A stretch of DNA of 64,000 bases, from the NCBI RefSeq assembly GCF_014839835.1, contig NC_071616.1:35419307-35483306 (forward strand), written 5' to 3'. Positions 28,301 through 63,214 of the stretch are shown here, one piece after another. A program made the translations under genes and the position numbers. The notes under the pieces were generated by a model, which worked only from the letters and a program-made list of their open reading frames with translations, was not told the origin of the DNA and did no database searches. Source of the stretch: Dryobates pubescens. Its lineage: Eukaryota > Chordata > Aves > Piciformes > Picidae. Numbering within the stretch: the first letter of the stretch is position 1; each line of letters begins with the position of its first letter.

Positions 28301-30333
28301 AGTCTAACCCTTGACCCAGCACTGAAGGGTCAATACTAAACCACGTCCCTAAGTGCCAGGTCCACACACTGCTTAGACACCTCCAGGGACGGTGACTCCA
28401 CCACTGCCCTGGGCAGACCATTCTAGTGCTTTATAACCCTTTCAGTGAAGAAATATTTCCTAATATGCAGCCCAAACCTCCCCTGGTGCAGCCTGCAACC
28501 ATTTGCTCTACTCCTGTTGCTTGTTATCAAGGAGAAGAGGCTGCCCCCTCCTTGCTCATACCTCCCTTCCAGTAGTGTTAGGGAGTGATGAGGTCTCCCT
28601 TCAGCCTTCTCTTCTCCAGACTGAACAATTCCAGCACCCTCAAATGCTCCTTGTAGGTCATGTGCTCCAAGCCCTTCATGAGCCTGGAGTACTGTGTTCA
28701 CTGGCTTCCTCATTGCCCAGGCATTCAGCTACTCTGCTGAAGAACAAGCTGCTGATTTTTGGGGGTCGAAGGACTTCTCTCTACCTCAGTGACATGCATA
28801 TCCTGGATCTGGGTAAGAAAGTCTCTGCCAGGTGGATGGGGAAGTTCCTTTCTAAGACGGGGACTGGGGAATGAGGCATGCTTGATGTGAGGGTAGGATT
28901 AATTTCCAAAAATCATCCTGACTAGGCAATGGAGATGGAAAACTAAGGGGTGAAAAAAAACCCCAACCAACCAACACCTTTCTGGGGTAAATATGGGGGA
29001 GTCTGCTTCCTTGGAAGAAGCTGGCTAACAGAGAATACAGGGTGCTGATGTGACAGAGTATGTCAGTTTCTATCTAGTTATGAGGCTGAGCTTTTTGAAC
29101 ATTTCACCTGCATTTCTCCTGTCAGGTTTCATGGAGTACACACCAGTGCCCCTCCTTGCAGGACAGCCTTCTGCACGCTGGTAAGATCCTACTGCAGACT
29201 CAGAAGCCCTCTTGCTCTGTCCTTTCTCTCTGAAGCCAGACTTAAACGGTGCCTGTGATCAGACCCAGTTGTGTATCTCTGCCCCACTAGTCAAAATACA
29301 GTGGATGGCCCCTCTGCTGTGGGACCAGAAAGTCCTGTGCTGTCCTAGTTAGTGCCTGTAGGGTGGGGGCAGGGTACAAACTCTTAGCCTCCATGAAAAT
29401 CTGCCTTTCAGGCTAGGGAAAGTTTTCTGCTCTGTTCCAGTGAACTTCATTGCTTGCTGTTTGGTCTACACAGTACCTGGAATACCACAGGCACACAGAA
29501 AAGATGAAACTAAATCAGGACTAGGTGGTTCCTAAAGAGACACTGTTGTCCACTAGAACAATGACCTAGATCAGATCAAAACCCAGCTAGCCTGCTATCT
29601 CACTCCACAGAGCAAAGCACAGGAGTTTTAATAGCTCCTTCTGAGATAATAAAGTGCTTTTCAGGCCTGCTTATGGCCTGAGCTGTGGAGGCAAACAAAC
29701 AGCTCTGTCAAGGTTATTCAAGTCAGAGCAAAAGAGAAGCAGAAGTTAGCTTTCATTCTGCAGCTTAAGCCCCCAGCCTCCTGCTGAAGTCTGCCCACCA
29801 CTGCCCATTGCAGACTGAGGTAACTGCAGCAGGTTTTATTGTAATCACCTTTTGCCTCTGCTTTGGTCACAGTTTTCATGCAGCTCTAGCTGTGTCGGAC
29901 CAGAAGGTTTTGATCAGTGGAGGCTGCAATGCCAAGGGAGCCCTGCAGGATGCCTTCATCTTCCACCTAGGTGAGTGACTCTCCTTCCCTGTTTCCATAG
30001 CTCAAGGTGACTATGGGGCTGCAGTGGTGTTTTTGAATACCTAGGCTGCTCCACTTGTTGTTTTATCCCTTGGACTAGGAATGGGCTTGTCAGTGTTAAC
30101 AGCCCCTTTCTACTTCAGATACTCTTTCATGGAGCACAGTGATCCATCATGACCTCTGCTCTGTGCCCCGAGCTGGCCACACATTGCTTGGCTTGACTCC
30201 TGCCTACCAGATGGATGTGGACCAAAAGAACAAACAGGAGCACAACCTACACACAGTGTTGGTCTTTGGGGGCTCCAACTGTTCTGGGTCCTTTTACAAC
30301 AGCACAGTCAAGATCCAGCTGGACCTAGGATAA
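22065..30333 (+). CDS. Six-bladed kelch-repeat protein, unassigned
   Basis: Twelve coding exons: 22065-22177, 22566-22742, 23000-23105, 24212-24431, 25399-25422, 26232-26354, 26888-27075, 27778-27971, 28721-28812, 29126-29180, 29873-29970 and 30119-30333 (TAA). Every intron is GT-AG and all phases agree, giving 534 residues with no break. Residues 1-213 carry no domain I recognise; the stretch from exon 4 is polar and proline-rich. From residue 214 six kelch blades follow: [51 protein letters not shown] and [12 protein letters not shown]. Each has the strand-Gly-Gly pattern, and most have the later Trp or aromatic residue. Six blades make a closed beta-propeller, usually a protein-binding surface. 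Length and blade count recall RABEPK-type proteins, but I cannot assign it. The gene lies between TMED8 and GSTZ1, where I know of no human gene. Exons 6-12 are near certain. Exons 1-2, the start codon and the donor of exon 2 are less sure; ATG 22579 in exon 2 is an alternative start. Confidence 0.86.
28255..28687 (-). mobile_element. CR1 LINE fragment
   Basis: A reverse-oriented CR1 of about 430 bases in intron 8 of the kelch gene. Marks include the complement of the 3' end near 28270 and CACCTCCAGGGACGGTGACT at 28379. CCTCCCCTGGTGCAGCCTGC and AGCCCTTCATGAGCCTGG follow further along. It ends only about 33 bases before the exon 9 acceptor. Confidence 0.9.
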
Positions 30334-30402
30334 TGCACAATACTCAGAATGAGCCTGGAACAGAAAGGGCTTTTCACCAGCCTGAGTACAGACATGCACG
30401 GC

Positions 30403-30408
30403 AATAAA
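30403..30408 (+). terminator. Poly(A) signal of the kelch gene
   Basis: AATAAA lies 70 bases after the TAA stop of the kelch gene, on the coding strand. The following sequence is moderately GT-rich. This implies a very short 3' UTR. Confidence 0.6.
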
Positions 30409-30708
30409 TGACCCCAAGTAATGTGGCTGTCCAAGTATCTGTATGTAAGTGAATGCTACTTTGGCCCAAAAGATCATGGGTTTGTGAAGTCCTGAAGGCA
30501 GTGGTATTGTCCTCTTATGGTAGCCAATATACAGCTTCAGACTGGCAGCAATTTCCTCCCATGTCTCTGGCTTGGTACCTGGCTTGAGTGCCAAAATACT
30601 CAGTGTGATCTGAGCTGAGCCTGGACAGGAACAGTCACAGGCTTCCAAGTTTCCCTTCTCACTCTACAGGTTTCTGGGCTGGAATTCTTGAGGTGTTTTC
30701 ACTCAGGT

Positions 30709-30890
30709 AACACTGGAACAGGTTGTTCAGGGAGGTCATGGATGTCCCCTCCCTGGGGGTGTTCAAGGCCAGGTTGGATGAGGCCTTGAGCAACCTGGTC
30801 TAGTGGAGGGTGTCCCTGCCCAGGGCAGGGGGTTGGAAGTAGATGATCTTTAAGGTCCCCTGGTCCCCTCCAACCCAAACCATTCTATGA
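30709..30890 (+). mobile_element. CR1 LINE 3'-end fragment
   Basis: It contains ACTGGAACAGGTTGTTCAGG, TCCCTGGGGGTGTTCAAGGC, CAGGTTGGATGAGGCCTTGA and CAACCCAAACCATTCTATGA in order, the standard CR1 3' end. It lies between the kelch gene and GSTZ1. Confidence 0.92.
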
Positions 30891-31531
30891 ATGGGATTTA
30901 CTCCTGCTGCTTGGAAGGTCCTCATAGTCAGGTATGATTCCAGTTCGGAGGGAATCTGAGGTGGGATTTCCTTGGGCAATACTCTGCAGCTGAGGACTAG
31001 GAAAGCACCTAGAGCAGTGTCTTGAGGAGGGGAAGAGAATGCCATAGTTTTCAGGGTATGGGAGTGAGCTGGTTGTGTCTTGCTGACTATGGCACAACCA
31101 CCTTGCTGTGGACAGGCTTTTGTTATAACTCCCGTAAATCTGCTGCTAGGAAGAGGTACAAGTCAGTTGGCCAGGAAGTTATTCTCTTGTCACTGCAAGA
31201 GGTGGCAGAACTGCTGACTGATGACTCTCACAAGACCTGCAGGACCCAAGGAGGGTTGGGGTTAAGCTGCCTGCTGTCAGAGACTAGCTCTTAACTATTT
31301 ATATCCACAGCACCGATGACTATGCCATAGCTCTGAAGCAGCTGCAAGGGCAAGCAGACCTACTAGGTTAGTAGCACACTACATGCACTGGTTCCCTGAT
31401 GCACTTAGATGGTAGAAAGAAGCCCCGGGGGAGAGTCCAGAATTGGCTCAATGCTTCACAGTTGTTCATGGTTACATTCCCCAAACCAAAGACATACAAG
31501 TGGGACTTCTGATAATTATGGATACTTCTGC

Positions 31532-31537
31532 TTTAAT
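31532..31537 (-). terminator. GSTZ1: Candidate GSTZ1 poly(A) signal
   Basis: On the minus strand this reads ATTAAA, about 320 bases past the GSTZ1 stop. Another ATTAAA lies at 31839-31834, only about 15 bases past the stop. Neither is certain. Confidence 0.3.
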
Positions 31538-31608
31538 TGTTTCATGGAGATACATCAGATAGAAAAAAATATAGTCAGAAATAGCTGCAAACTTTCCAGC
31601 ACAGGCCT

Positions 31609-31712
31609 AGAATAGAATTAACCAGGTTGGAAAAGACCTTTGAGATCGAGTCCAACCTATCATCCAACACTATCTAATCAACTAAACCATGGCACCAAGC
31701 ATCCCATCCAGG
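31609..31712 (-). mobile_element. CR1 LINE 3'-end fragment
   Basis: A reverse-oriented CR1 terminus of about 105 bases. It starts with AGAATAGAATTAACCAGG and includes the complement of the ACTAAACCATGGCACCAAG segment shared with the copy at 49.8 kb. Confidence 0.88.
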
Positions 31713-31853
31713 CTACTTCCAGATCCTCTGTCTGTCTTCCCACTCAGATGAAAGTGAGACAATGGTACTAGGGCTTCCTGCTGGCACTGAAGTCCTACTC
31801 AAGCTGTACCTGTTTTCTTTGCCACCTTACTTGATTTAATGAGTAGAAGGGCT

Positions 31854-34800
31854 TCAAGCTCGCAGCTCTGCAGGAGTATCTGGCTGCCGGGATGGGTGGC
31901 TTACTTTGAATGCCTCTAACTCCAGGAGAGCTTTGTTTATTCTGGTTATTGTAGGATATGGACCCATATCTACTTTGTACCTGCAAAAGGAAAAGAGTTT
32001 GTGATCAGAAGGGCAGAGCAGTGTGCTGTGCTTGCCCAACATGCAAGAAAAGGTTCATCTTTTTTTTAGGTTTATTTCTTCCATCTTCAGGCTCTCACAC
32101 AGAGTGCAGCACAGCATAAGAAGGCACTATGCTCTTCCTGGGAATTGTGCAGCCACTACTAGCATAGGTTTTCAACAAATATAGTCTGATTAATCTTTTC
32201 CCACTGTGTGTAGTGTAAATATAGGGGAAATAGGGAGAAAGGATGTGGAGCATGAGCAGCCTTAACTTCTCTAAGGCCATAAGATCAGGCTTCTCCCAGG
32301 AGCCTCTGGAAGACAGCACAGCTCCTCATTTCCAAGAGCTTCCAAAAGAGACAGTATTTGTGACAGGAAAATGAATGCAAAGAAGAATCCATAACTGGAT
32401 AGGCCAGGCAGAAGGGATGCTCTTCTTACAGGCACAAGGGGCAGCAGAAGCTAAGCTCTGACAGCCCATCACAAGGAACAGATGCCCTTGAAGAGTGCCG
32501 CTAGCTTAGCTGTAATTACCTTTCAGCATTGAAAACTTGAGGTACCAAGCACAGATCAGCCATGGAAACCTGCGAATGTAGCAGAAAAAAAGAGGTCAGA
32601 GTAACTCAGAGCCTGTCCCATCACATTTCAGTGTGGCAGCAGGCTTGGAAGCAGGATAGAAATTATTTTATTGTCCAGTACAGAGGAGTTGTCCTGACAA
32701 TCTCATTCTTTAATCTAGCAGTAATAATACAACAATGGTGCATGGAAAGGAACTTCATAGTTGTCACTAGCAGAATAAGCCATCACCCTCTGGGGAGCTT
32801 CGTATCTACCAGCTGATTGTGAGGACCTCAAGGACACAGTGCTTCTATGGCAACTGCCTCTGAGCAAACAAGTCTGCTGGCAAGCTACAGAGGGAAGCAA
32901 TGGAGGGAGGAGGGAGTTTGCCTGGCTGGGAGGAGTAAATTTTGCATGTTTGTATTGCAGGATTATCTAGCAGCTCTGGCCAGTGTCAAGGCTTGATATG
33001 TGATAGTGCCTTTGCACACAGGCTCAGTGACTCACCATGTGAAAAGACTCAAGGACGTGCTGCTTAGCAGCACAGAAGCAGTTGTCATCCCATTCCCCAG
33101 GTCACAAAGTCCTGAGTGCCCTTCAGAGGGCACTCAGCACAACATCTTGTAACTAGCCTTTGCCCACCAAGGGTTCCAGTTCCATAAGGCTCCTATTAGA
33201 AAATCCTCTGCATTAGTGTATTGCAGAAGCTTTCCTGTTTTGTCAGCCTTTTATAGGAAAGATCCAATTTCCTGCTAAACAGGACTACTAAAGGGGAGAG
33301 GCCCAAGAGGCCTCTACCTTGGTAAGGGTCAGAACAGCTTTTATGTGAGCTCTCTGAAATCTATCCATGTTAGAACTGGACAAATAGAGCAGAAAAATAC
33401 AGTACAGCTTGGTTAACGGCTCCACAGAGCAGAGCTAAGAATTGAATCTGTGTTACTTGAGCCAAGCGTTGCTCCTATGACAGAACTTCAAATCTCATAA
33501 CAGATGAAACATATGTAATCTATTTCCACATTCTCTAGTAGCAGCAAAATCCTAGGTACAGCTGCAGAGTGGCCATCAGCAGGTTAGAGGTAGGGACAAA
33601 TAAACATCTTTGTAACTACCTGCAAGTCAGTAAGGACCTAAATAGGATTCATGCAGCTGTTTCTCTTAGGGTGAAGGTAGCACATGTAACTCCAAGCACA
33701 GGGTGGGGTTGTGCTGTGTCTCCACAACTTCCTTCCTTTCCTATTTTGTGGAATATACAGGAGTTCTCAGCTCTTCAGTGGTACACAATACTCTGTCAGA
33801 TACTTACTTCATCCCCCACACAGTAGCGCCCAGCAGTGTGCTGCAGAATCTGCTCCAGCGCTGTCAAAAGAAGTGGTACATTGGAGTGAGATACAGGAAA
33901 CTCATTTTGAAAGGGACACCAAAGATCTTTTAGACTGTGAATTATGAGCAAGTGCATTTTCACTCTGAGATAAATATCAAAAAGGAACTGTATGGAACAG
34001 AACCTGGAAGAAACAGAAATCTTACAACAGTGTAGTCATGGGAGTCTTTACAGTCCTTCAGCTTTTTGGGACTAGGGATTTTCAGCTGCTTCACACAATG
34101 CACCTGAAATACTAAGAGGGCAGTGTGGGGGTACATGACTGGAGAAGGGAAAAATGCAGAGGTTCAGTCTGTTTGCACCTTTGCAGAAGTGAAGACATGC
34201 CTACCATTCCAGCATGTGGGAGAAATGGGTTTTGAGGAAACAAAAAGCACCACATTTCTCCCAGGGAGGTAACTAAATATTCTACTACTTGCTAGATTCT
34301 GTGGGATTTTGCCATCAAGTATCTTTTGTCTGATTACAAAAGCATATAAATATAGACTGATATATCCTTGAAGCACAAGACTCTAATCTTGGAGTAGATG
34401 CGTGGAAAGAACTGCCGTCAGCCCTCCTATTTCAGGATGAATCAACTGCTGCGGTATAGAGGAAGCCTTAGGCCTTTCCCTTGCATGCACAGAACTGCCC
34501 TGGACAGCATCCCTCCTCTGAGACCCTGGAGAGCTACCTGGGAAAAGTCCTGGGCAAAGGACTCAGCAGAAAGAGCACTACCTCTGCCAGCAGGGTGGGA
34601 CTCCAGTACACCAGTTTAGGGAGGGCTGTTCTGTTCAAAGAGGAAAGTAGAACCCCAGAGGTGAAGCATTCTGAAGGGTCAGTTGAAGTGCTGCTCATTT
34701 TGGCTGTGGGACGCACCTTTAAAGCCAGATGTGATGCAGTTCTGAGCCCATTCCATTTTTTTCTCCCCCATTTGATTCAGGATGCTCAGGTTCTGCAAAG

Positions 34801-37800
34801 GCAAGCAGTCTGCAGGTTAGATTGACCACTGCTGGCTGCAGCTTACCCACTGCCCCATTCAGTGGAGGAGAGGAGTTGAGGACTTGCCAAACTGGAAGCC
34901 CTAGCCTGCTGGATCAGCCCTGTTCTCACCCTTACTGAATAATGTATTCTGCTGTCTTAGAGCTGTCCTTCTGTACCAGCTTTGTCTCTGACCTTTGGGT
35001 TGCTCAGTTGTCTTCTTCCTAAACCATCCTAGGCCCAGCAGTGAAACTCTGTGGGTTCTGCTGTTTCTGGAAAGACCCCTGGGGTGCTATAGGATTCTCC
35101 CTGTAGGCAATACATATTGTTGTCATTGGCAGATGAGGCAGAGGCCAAGCAGAGATTGCATCTGCTAACAGCCTTAAGGTCTGCTTATCTATTGGCTGAG
35201 CTTTTCAGAGATACAGACACCTAGAAACCCATCCTGGGTTTCTCATTAGTATGGCTATGACAAGACAGTACCTGGAGTGGCTGAATGCCAGAGACGATGT
35301 GTTCAGCAATCATTCTGACTTGGGCTCTTTTCTTTGGATCCTGGGGCAGGAGCCTGGGGTTAGGATGGGTGTCCTCTAGGTAATGAAGTATAGCTAGCTG
35401 TAATGAACAAAGAGATAAGGGGAGGTAATTGGAAAGGTATCTGGGAAAGGGAACCTCATCCAAGAGAATACAACAGCTTTTGAATGAAGCCACAGAATGT
35501 CCCCTTCGATGTCTGCTTGGGACCTTGTCATTTAGCTCAGTTGCAACTTCAGGCAAACCCTGGCAGAGTCATGTAAGTCAGACCATAAACTGCTCAGTGG
35601 AAAGTGAAGATACAAATTAAAGATGAACTGAGATTAAATTCTATGCAGCAGTTTCCTAGCAGAGGCTGTGTGCTATTTCTGCCCCAAGTGGGACTGTTTA
35701 TCACAGCTGCCATCTCTTTTCCAATACACAGATAAGAGTTCTGGTGGAAAGATGTGGCAAAGTTGTCACCAGACTGGGTGGCAGATTGGAGTGAATGGTT
35801 AATAGGGATGTGGTAACTTACTGACTGAGAAAGGGTGATGCCATCAATTTTCAAGGCTGGGACTTGCTGCATTGGGTTAATTGCCTTGAATTCAGCAGAA
35901 AACTGTGGAAACAAACCTGAGATTAATGCAACAAGAAATTTTTCTTCCTATTTGTTTTCCTCTAGAACTCAGTTACCACTTATTTTTTTTCACCTGGCTT
36001 TATCCCTTTACCTCAGTATCAATATTTGAGTAAGTTGTGCTGTACTATTAACCTACAGCAGGCTCTCACTGGTGCTCAGGGATTACTGTTACCCAGGGCC
36101 AGACTGCCTTACCTGCTGATAAAGCATTGGTACAAATCCCAGGACAAGCAGTGCTACAGCAGTGTCACTATTACTGTTCTAGTTCTCCAACTCCATCTTG
36201 GCCCATACTGGCAGACCAAGCTGGTGCAACTACCTGGCATACAACTCCCTGCTACAGCCCCCTCAGTAAGTTCTCAGTGAGGATATCTTCTAGCAACCCA
36301 CCTCTTCCCTTGACAGGCCTTTTGCAGCCCCTTGCTATATCACTCAGCATCGCTTAGACATGCATCCCCTGCCACACACACACTTTCTGGTATTGAGAGA
36401 GGTCAAGTCTGTGTTTAAATTGTGGTGCAGCTTCTCTGAAGTCTGTATGCCAGATACATTGTTGTATCACGCTAAGCAGGAGCAGAAGACCTTCAGCCTT
36501 ATGACATTCAGTCACAGATGTTCAAGAGATGGAAAACCTTTAGTCTCCTGCAGTCATTTTCTCCCTGTCTTGCATGCCAGAGAATACTGGCTGAAAGCAC
36601 CTATTAATTACAGAGAAAAGGTGAGGAAATGAGTGACTTTGGTTGTGAACTTTCTAGTGCTAATCTCAATTCTCCCAATAATCCCCAAGTTCAGCACCCC
36701 TGGAGAAAGCAATGGTAGCTGTATCCTTACCTGCTGCCCCCCATCCTTCAGGAGGTTGACTGGCACCAGGTCATAGGAAATCCCTTTCAGAGCAAGTGCT
36801 AGGGAAAGCAGAGTGTACAGCTTCAGACAGGCACACTGAGACCAGTTCCATTGGTAATGGGCTCAGGGAAATGTTACCATCTCAGTTTGAGAAAAGAATG
36901 GCTTTAAAACCACAGGAGACCCTATCCCTCAAGAAAATTGGCCTGACTCCACCAAGAGGATAGTGTTCTGGTATTTGCCAGACCAAAGCACTAAGGATCA
37001 GTCCTAGCAAAAGCGCTGCATTCTCCAAAGTAAGCTTTGCCAGTCTGCCACAGAGCCCCTCCTGAACTGGCTTACAGAAGGCAGGGGGCCCTGAACTCAC
37101 CTGCAAAACAAGTAGGGACTGTTCCCAGCCCTGCTTAGCTCTCAAGACCTAGGCAGAGCAGAGACTGAGGCAGTACCTGTGTAAAAACAGTGTAGAGCCC
37201 CTCTAGACAATGTGGAAGAAACAGCTACCTGCAGCATGTTAGCTTTACAAAAGGAGTCCTTCCCTCTAACTAGCTGCAGGCTGAGTGACGCCCTCCTGTC
37301 TGCTCCTGCTGCAGAAATGCCTCACAGTTCCAGGTTCATGTTTGCTGATCTTCCTCTTAATAAGTGACTGATTAACTGTGTCAGTGAGGGGGAGTATTCT
37401 GCAATAACACCAAAACAGTAAGAGATAAACACTGGATCTTACCGATTCTCACTCTCCATGAGCAGGAACTTCGAAAGTAGCTATAAAGGATCGGCTGAGA
37501 AGAGAAAGAGATAAAATGGTTGTATGGTGGTAACACCAGAGCACTGTAAGGAGAACAATGCATGAACAGAAGGCATTTCAGGAAGTGTAAGACAAGAAAA
37601 AGCAACATTTTGGGCCTAAAAGGCTCCTTTCTGAAAGTAACTCTTTTTTGGGTGCACCGCTAGTGCCACTGCCACTGTCCTTTCATGCTGACCCTCTGAT
37701 ATTCAGTTGCACTTGAGGTTTCCAGCACTGCACAAGATTACCCTTTACAAAGCTTCCCTCTTCCTCAGACCTTGCTAACTTCTAACCCATCTTAGATTTC

Positions 37801-40583
37801 TAGGACAAATTCCCCACTGATTGGTGCTAAGCACCTGCACTGGGTATTTGTGTGGCAAGAAATAGCTTTTCCAGCCGCACAGGGGAGGGCCAGGCCTCTT
37901 TCCAAGCAAGAGTTTCTGCTGTTTGAGATGAAAGCCAAGAGGGTGGACAATTAATCTCTACCTGAACTCTAGCACTGAGGCAGCTTTCCCAGATGAGTTT
38001 ACCCTGTTCAAGCTCTCACCTTTTCAGATGCCATGGTCAGTGTATGCAGTCTACTCCACAAACTAAAACCAACCTTTTTGCTTTCCTTTTAAAGGCACCT
38101 GCAATGGGGGAAGGCTTCTCTCCTAAAGCCAATGAGAAAAGGACTATGCTCCCCAATCTGTGCCCAGGACAGAAAAGCCAGCCAGTCAGATCCAATCCCG
38201 AGCAACTGCAGTCAGCTGGGTCCACATCCACATCTCCATGCATCATGTGGCAGCCCCAGCCCTGGTATTAGAACCAGGAAGCACATTTAGGAACCATCCT
38301 TATTTCTCTGTCTTTTTGTCCAGGAATAAAAGAAGATATCTAGAGAGTCAGGCTCTCAGCAGTTTTTAATGCAGAAATATATCCCTGGGGAACAAACCAG
38401 GGATCTGAAACCACGTGCAGATTTTCTGTTTCACTAGGGAACGACTGGAAGCTCCCTGAGCAGCAGCTGGCTTTGCAGGGAGGGCCCCTAGGGTCTTCCT
38501 GTAGCCCTCCTCTCAACAGTACCAGCAAGTGCAGAGGGCTTTTATATTGCAGGCTTCTCTGCTCCTGGGCCATCTTTGTGCAAAATATGAACCTTGGGGT
38601 TTTTTTCTGTTAAAATCTTGTCTTTACCCACAGGAAATAGGTACTTGTGCATGTCTCTAAATAAACCTGTAAGTCTTGTCTCTCCTTCCTTTCATAGATT
38701 CCCAAGGCATGTCAGGGAACCCTCTGTGTCTCCACTCTCCCAAAAAGCATAGAAATCATACCAGAGACCAAAAGCAAGGAGAGGGGGGAAAAAAGGGGGG
38801 TGGGGGACACGACAGATATTTGCTTACTGATACAAAGTCTGCCACCAGGAAACCAGAGGCCCCAAGGCTCTCTGTGTCTTTTTGTAAACATGATGTTTCT
38901 CTTACAATTTAGAATGGTTTAGCTATCTTTAAATGAGGTATGCATTTGATTAAATTAGTTGAAGTTTACTGGAGAAATGGACTTTAAGTTAGAAGGTAAG
39001 TGATGGCAGCACTGGCAGAAATTTTCTGGACAAAGTATTTGCTGATTTGCTTAAATTCTCTGGTTCTGGAAGCAGAGCACTAGAAATCTCTGCTATGCTT
39101 TTTATTGAATGTCTAGCCTGCTGCATTGCAAAAAAAAAAGAAACAGAAACAGTGACTTCAGAAGGGAAACAGACAGCATTCATTACACTCATTTTTTGGC
39201 TCAGAAATTCATGTCCTTCACCCCATCTGTTTTGGACTCTGGCTTCTTAGCTAGCAGAGTAATTTCTCCTGACCCTCTCTACGGATCTTTGGTTTTGCAG
39301 CCTGCAATATCATTTGTCATAAATTGTGCTAAGCTAATTGCTTCACTTTATGACGTCCAGGACGTGGAAGACTTCACAAGAACATGAAAAACAACCCATT
39401 CCTCAGCTGGGAACTATGTCTCCAGAGGCTGGGGCCTGGAATGATCTCTGAAATTCATGCTGTTTTGCTCCCAGTGGCAGGGCAGATCACAGGCAAAACA
39501 ATCAGCTAAGTAAAGCCTAGAAATAGCAGGAGTATTTTCATCCTCAGTGGACAGGTCTCAGAGTGACTTTATATCTAGTCCTCCTCAGAGGAAAAGCTGA
39601 GCATGGACCAGGAAAGTAGCAGGGAAGAAGTGCCTCCATTTACAACCTGGTGAGGTATAATCCCCATAAGCTGGAGGCTAGACCTGTTGGAACTGGGAGG
39701 ACAGTAGGACATTTCCTTGATGTCTACTGAGATTTCTGGTTTGATTCTGGTTTAATTTCCAGTATCAGTGGCACAGTGAAGGAAATCTGGGATTAAATTC
39801 TAATCCAGAATAGAAATCTGGGAAATTAATGTCACTGTTTAGGAAGATGGAAGAGTCACCCCAAACTTTGTCTGTTAAGCTCTCAGGTTTCCAAGCCTGC
39901 CCACTTCAGTATGGTCTTCTCTGGATACCACTTCTTCCCAGGCTATATTCAGGATGCACTTGCAAAGGCAACATCTTTCACCTCTTTCTTGAGACTCATC
40001 ACTCCTGTACATACCAATATACACAGGGCAACCACCCACATGGGACATGAGAGAGAAAACTGCTCCTTGGAGTTTTGTGTAGGGGAAACCTCGGTGTCTG
40101 AAAGGCGCCGCTTGTATCCTGCTGCCTTGACAGATAAGGGTATAGGCAGGAAGTACAGCTTTGCTCCGGAACTCAGGACCTTTCTGCAGCAGCTGCTGGC
40201 GTTAGCAGCCCACATGGCTCAAGCGAACACCACCACTGCTTTAGTTTTGCTTAGCATGGTTACAGATTCCACGTTCCCCACTGAGGCAGACAGGAGGCTG
40301 GGGCTGCAGAACTCTCCGGAAGACACCGTGCACGAAGGTGCACTCCCCCCGGTAACCACCATCGGCACCTTCTCGGGGATCCCGGGGCAACTAAAGCCGA
40401 TTTAGGTCATCCCAATCAGCTGCCGAGGAGGGCGGCGAGCCTGCGCCCCAAACTCCGTCCCCCATAGCTCTGGCGCCGCCATCGTCCCCCGCGCCCCTCC
40501 CGCCCGGCGGGGACGCTCCGCAGGGAGAGCGCGGAGCCGGAGCCAGCAGCAGCACCGCGTACCTTGGCTGCAGCAAAGCTCAT
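31854..40583 (-). CDS. GSTZ1: GSTZ1, glutathione S-transferase zeta 1 / maleylacetoacetate isomerase
   Basis: Nine coding exons on the minus strand: 40583-40563, 37494-37443, 36798-36731, 35902-35822, 35397-35272, 34792-34717, 33860-33808, 32569-32520 and 31980-31854. Phases close perfectly to 217 residues; human is 216. The enzyme isomerises maleylacetoacetate to fumarylacetoacetate with glutathione in tyrosine breakdown, and also converts dichloroacetate. The zeta-class signature SSCSWRVRI is at residues 16-24, with the catalytic Ser and Cys kept. The thioredoxin-like half continues [20 protein letters not shown] and [14 protein letters not shown]. The all-helical half has [37 protein letters not shown] and [20 protein letters not shown], ending [10 protein letters not shown]. 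It diverges from POMT2 across a CpG island. Exon 1 encodes only seven residues (MSFAAAK). The 3-kb first intron holds a purine-rich tract but no recognised repeat. Confidence 0.98.
38777..38806. repeat. Purine tract (G-rich low complexity)
   Basis: A run of almost only G and A with three G-tracts of five or more, in GSTZ1 intron 1. It could form a quadruplex on the plus strand; no other function is visible. Confidence 0.6.
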
Positions 40584-40789
40584 CCCGCGCCGCGACCCCT
40601 TGCGGGGACTCTGCAGGATCACGGTCAGGCCCGGCCCGCTATAGAGCCGTTCCCTCAACTAAAGCTCGGCTACGAGAGCCGCGGCGGAGCAGGACTGTAT
40701 CTCCCGGCGTTCCCCGCGTCCCGCCCCGGACTCCGTCTCCCAGGATGCGCCGCGTCCGGCCCGGCGCTGCGCGCGGCGGAGCCCCGCGG
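40584..40789. promoter_or_regulatory. Bidirectional CpG-island promoter of GSTZ1 and POMT2
   Basis: Only about 200 bases separate the GSTZ1 ATG from the preferred POMT2 ATG, all within a CpG island spanning about 40.3-41.3 kb. Two matches to the ZNF143/THAP11-type SBS motif (ACT, five variable bases, CTCCC) lie at 40694-40713 and 40730-40750. There is no clear TATA box. Confidence 0.72.

Positions 40790-63214
<22,425 letters not shown>

Noticed and set aside
39911-40405. 164-codon open frame upstream of POMT2
   Set aside because: No recognisable domain; it lies antisense in GSTZ1 intron 1 at the edge of the CpG island.
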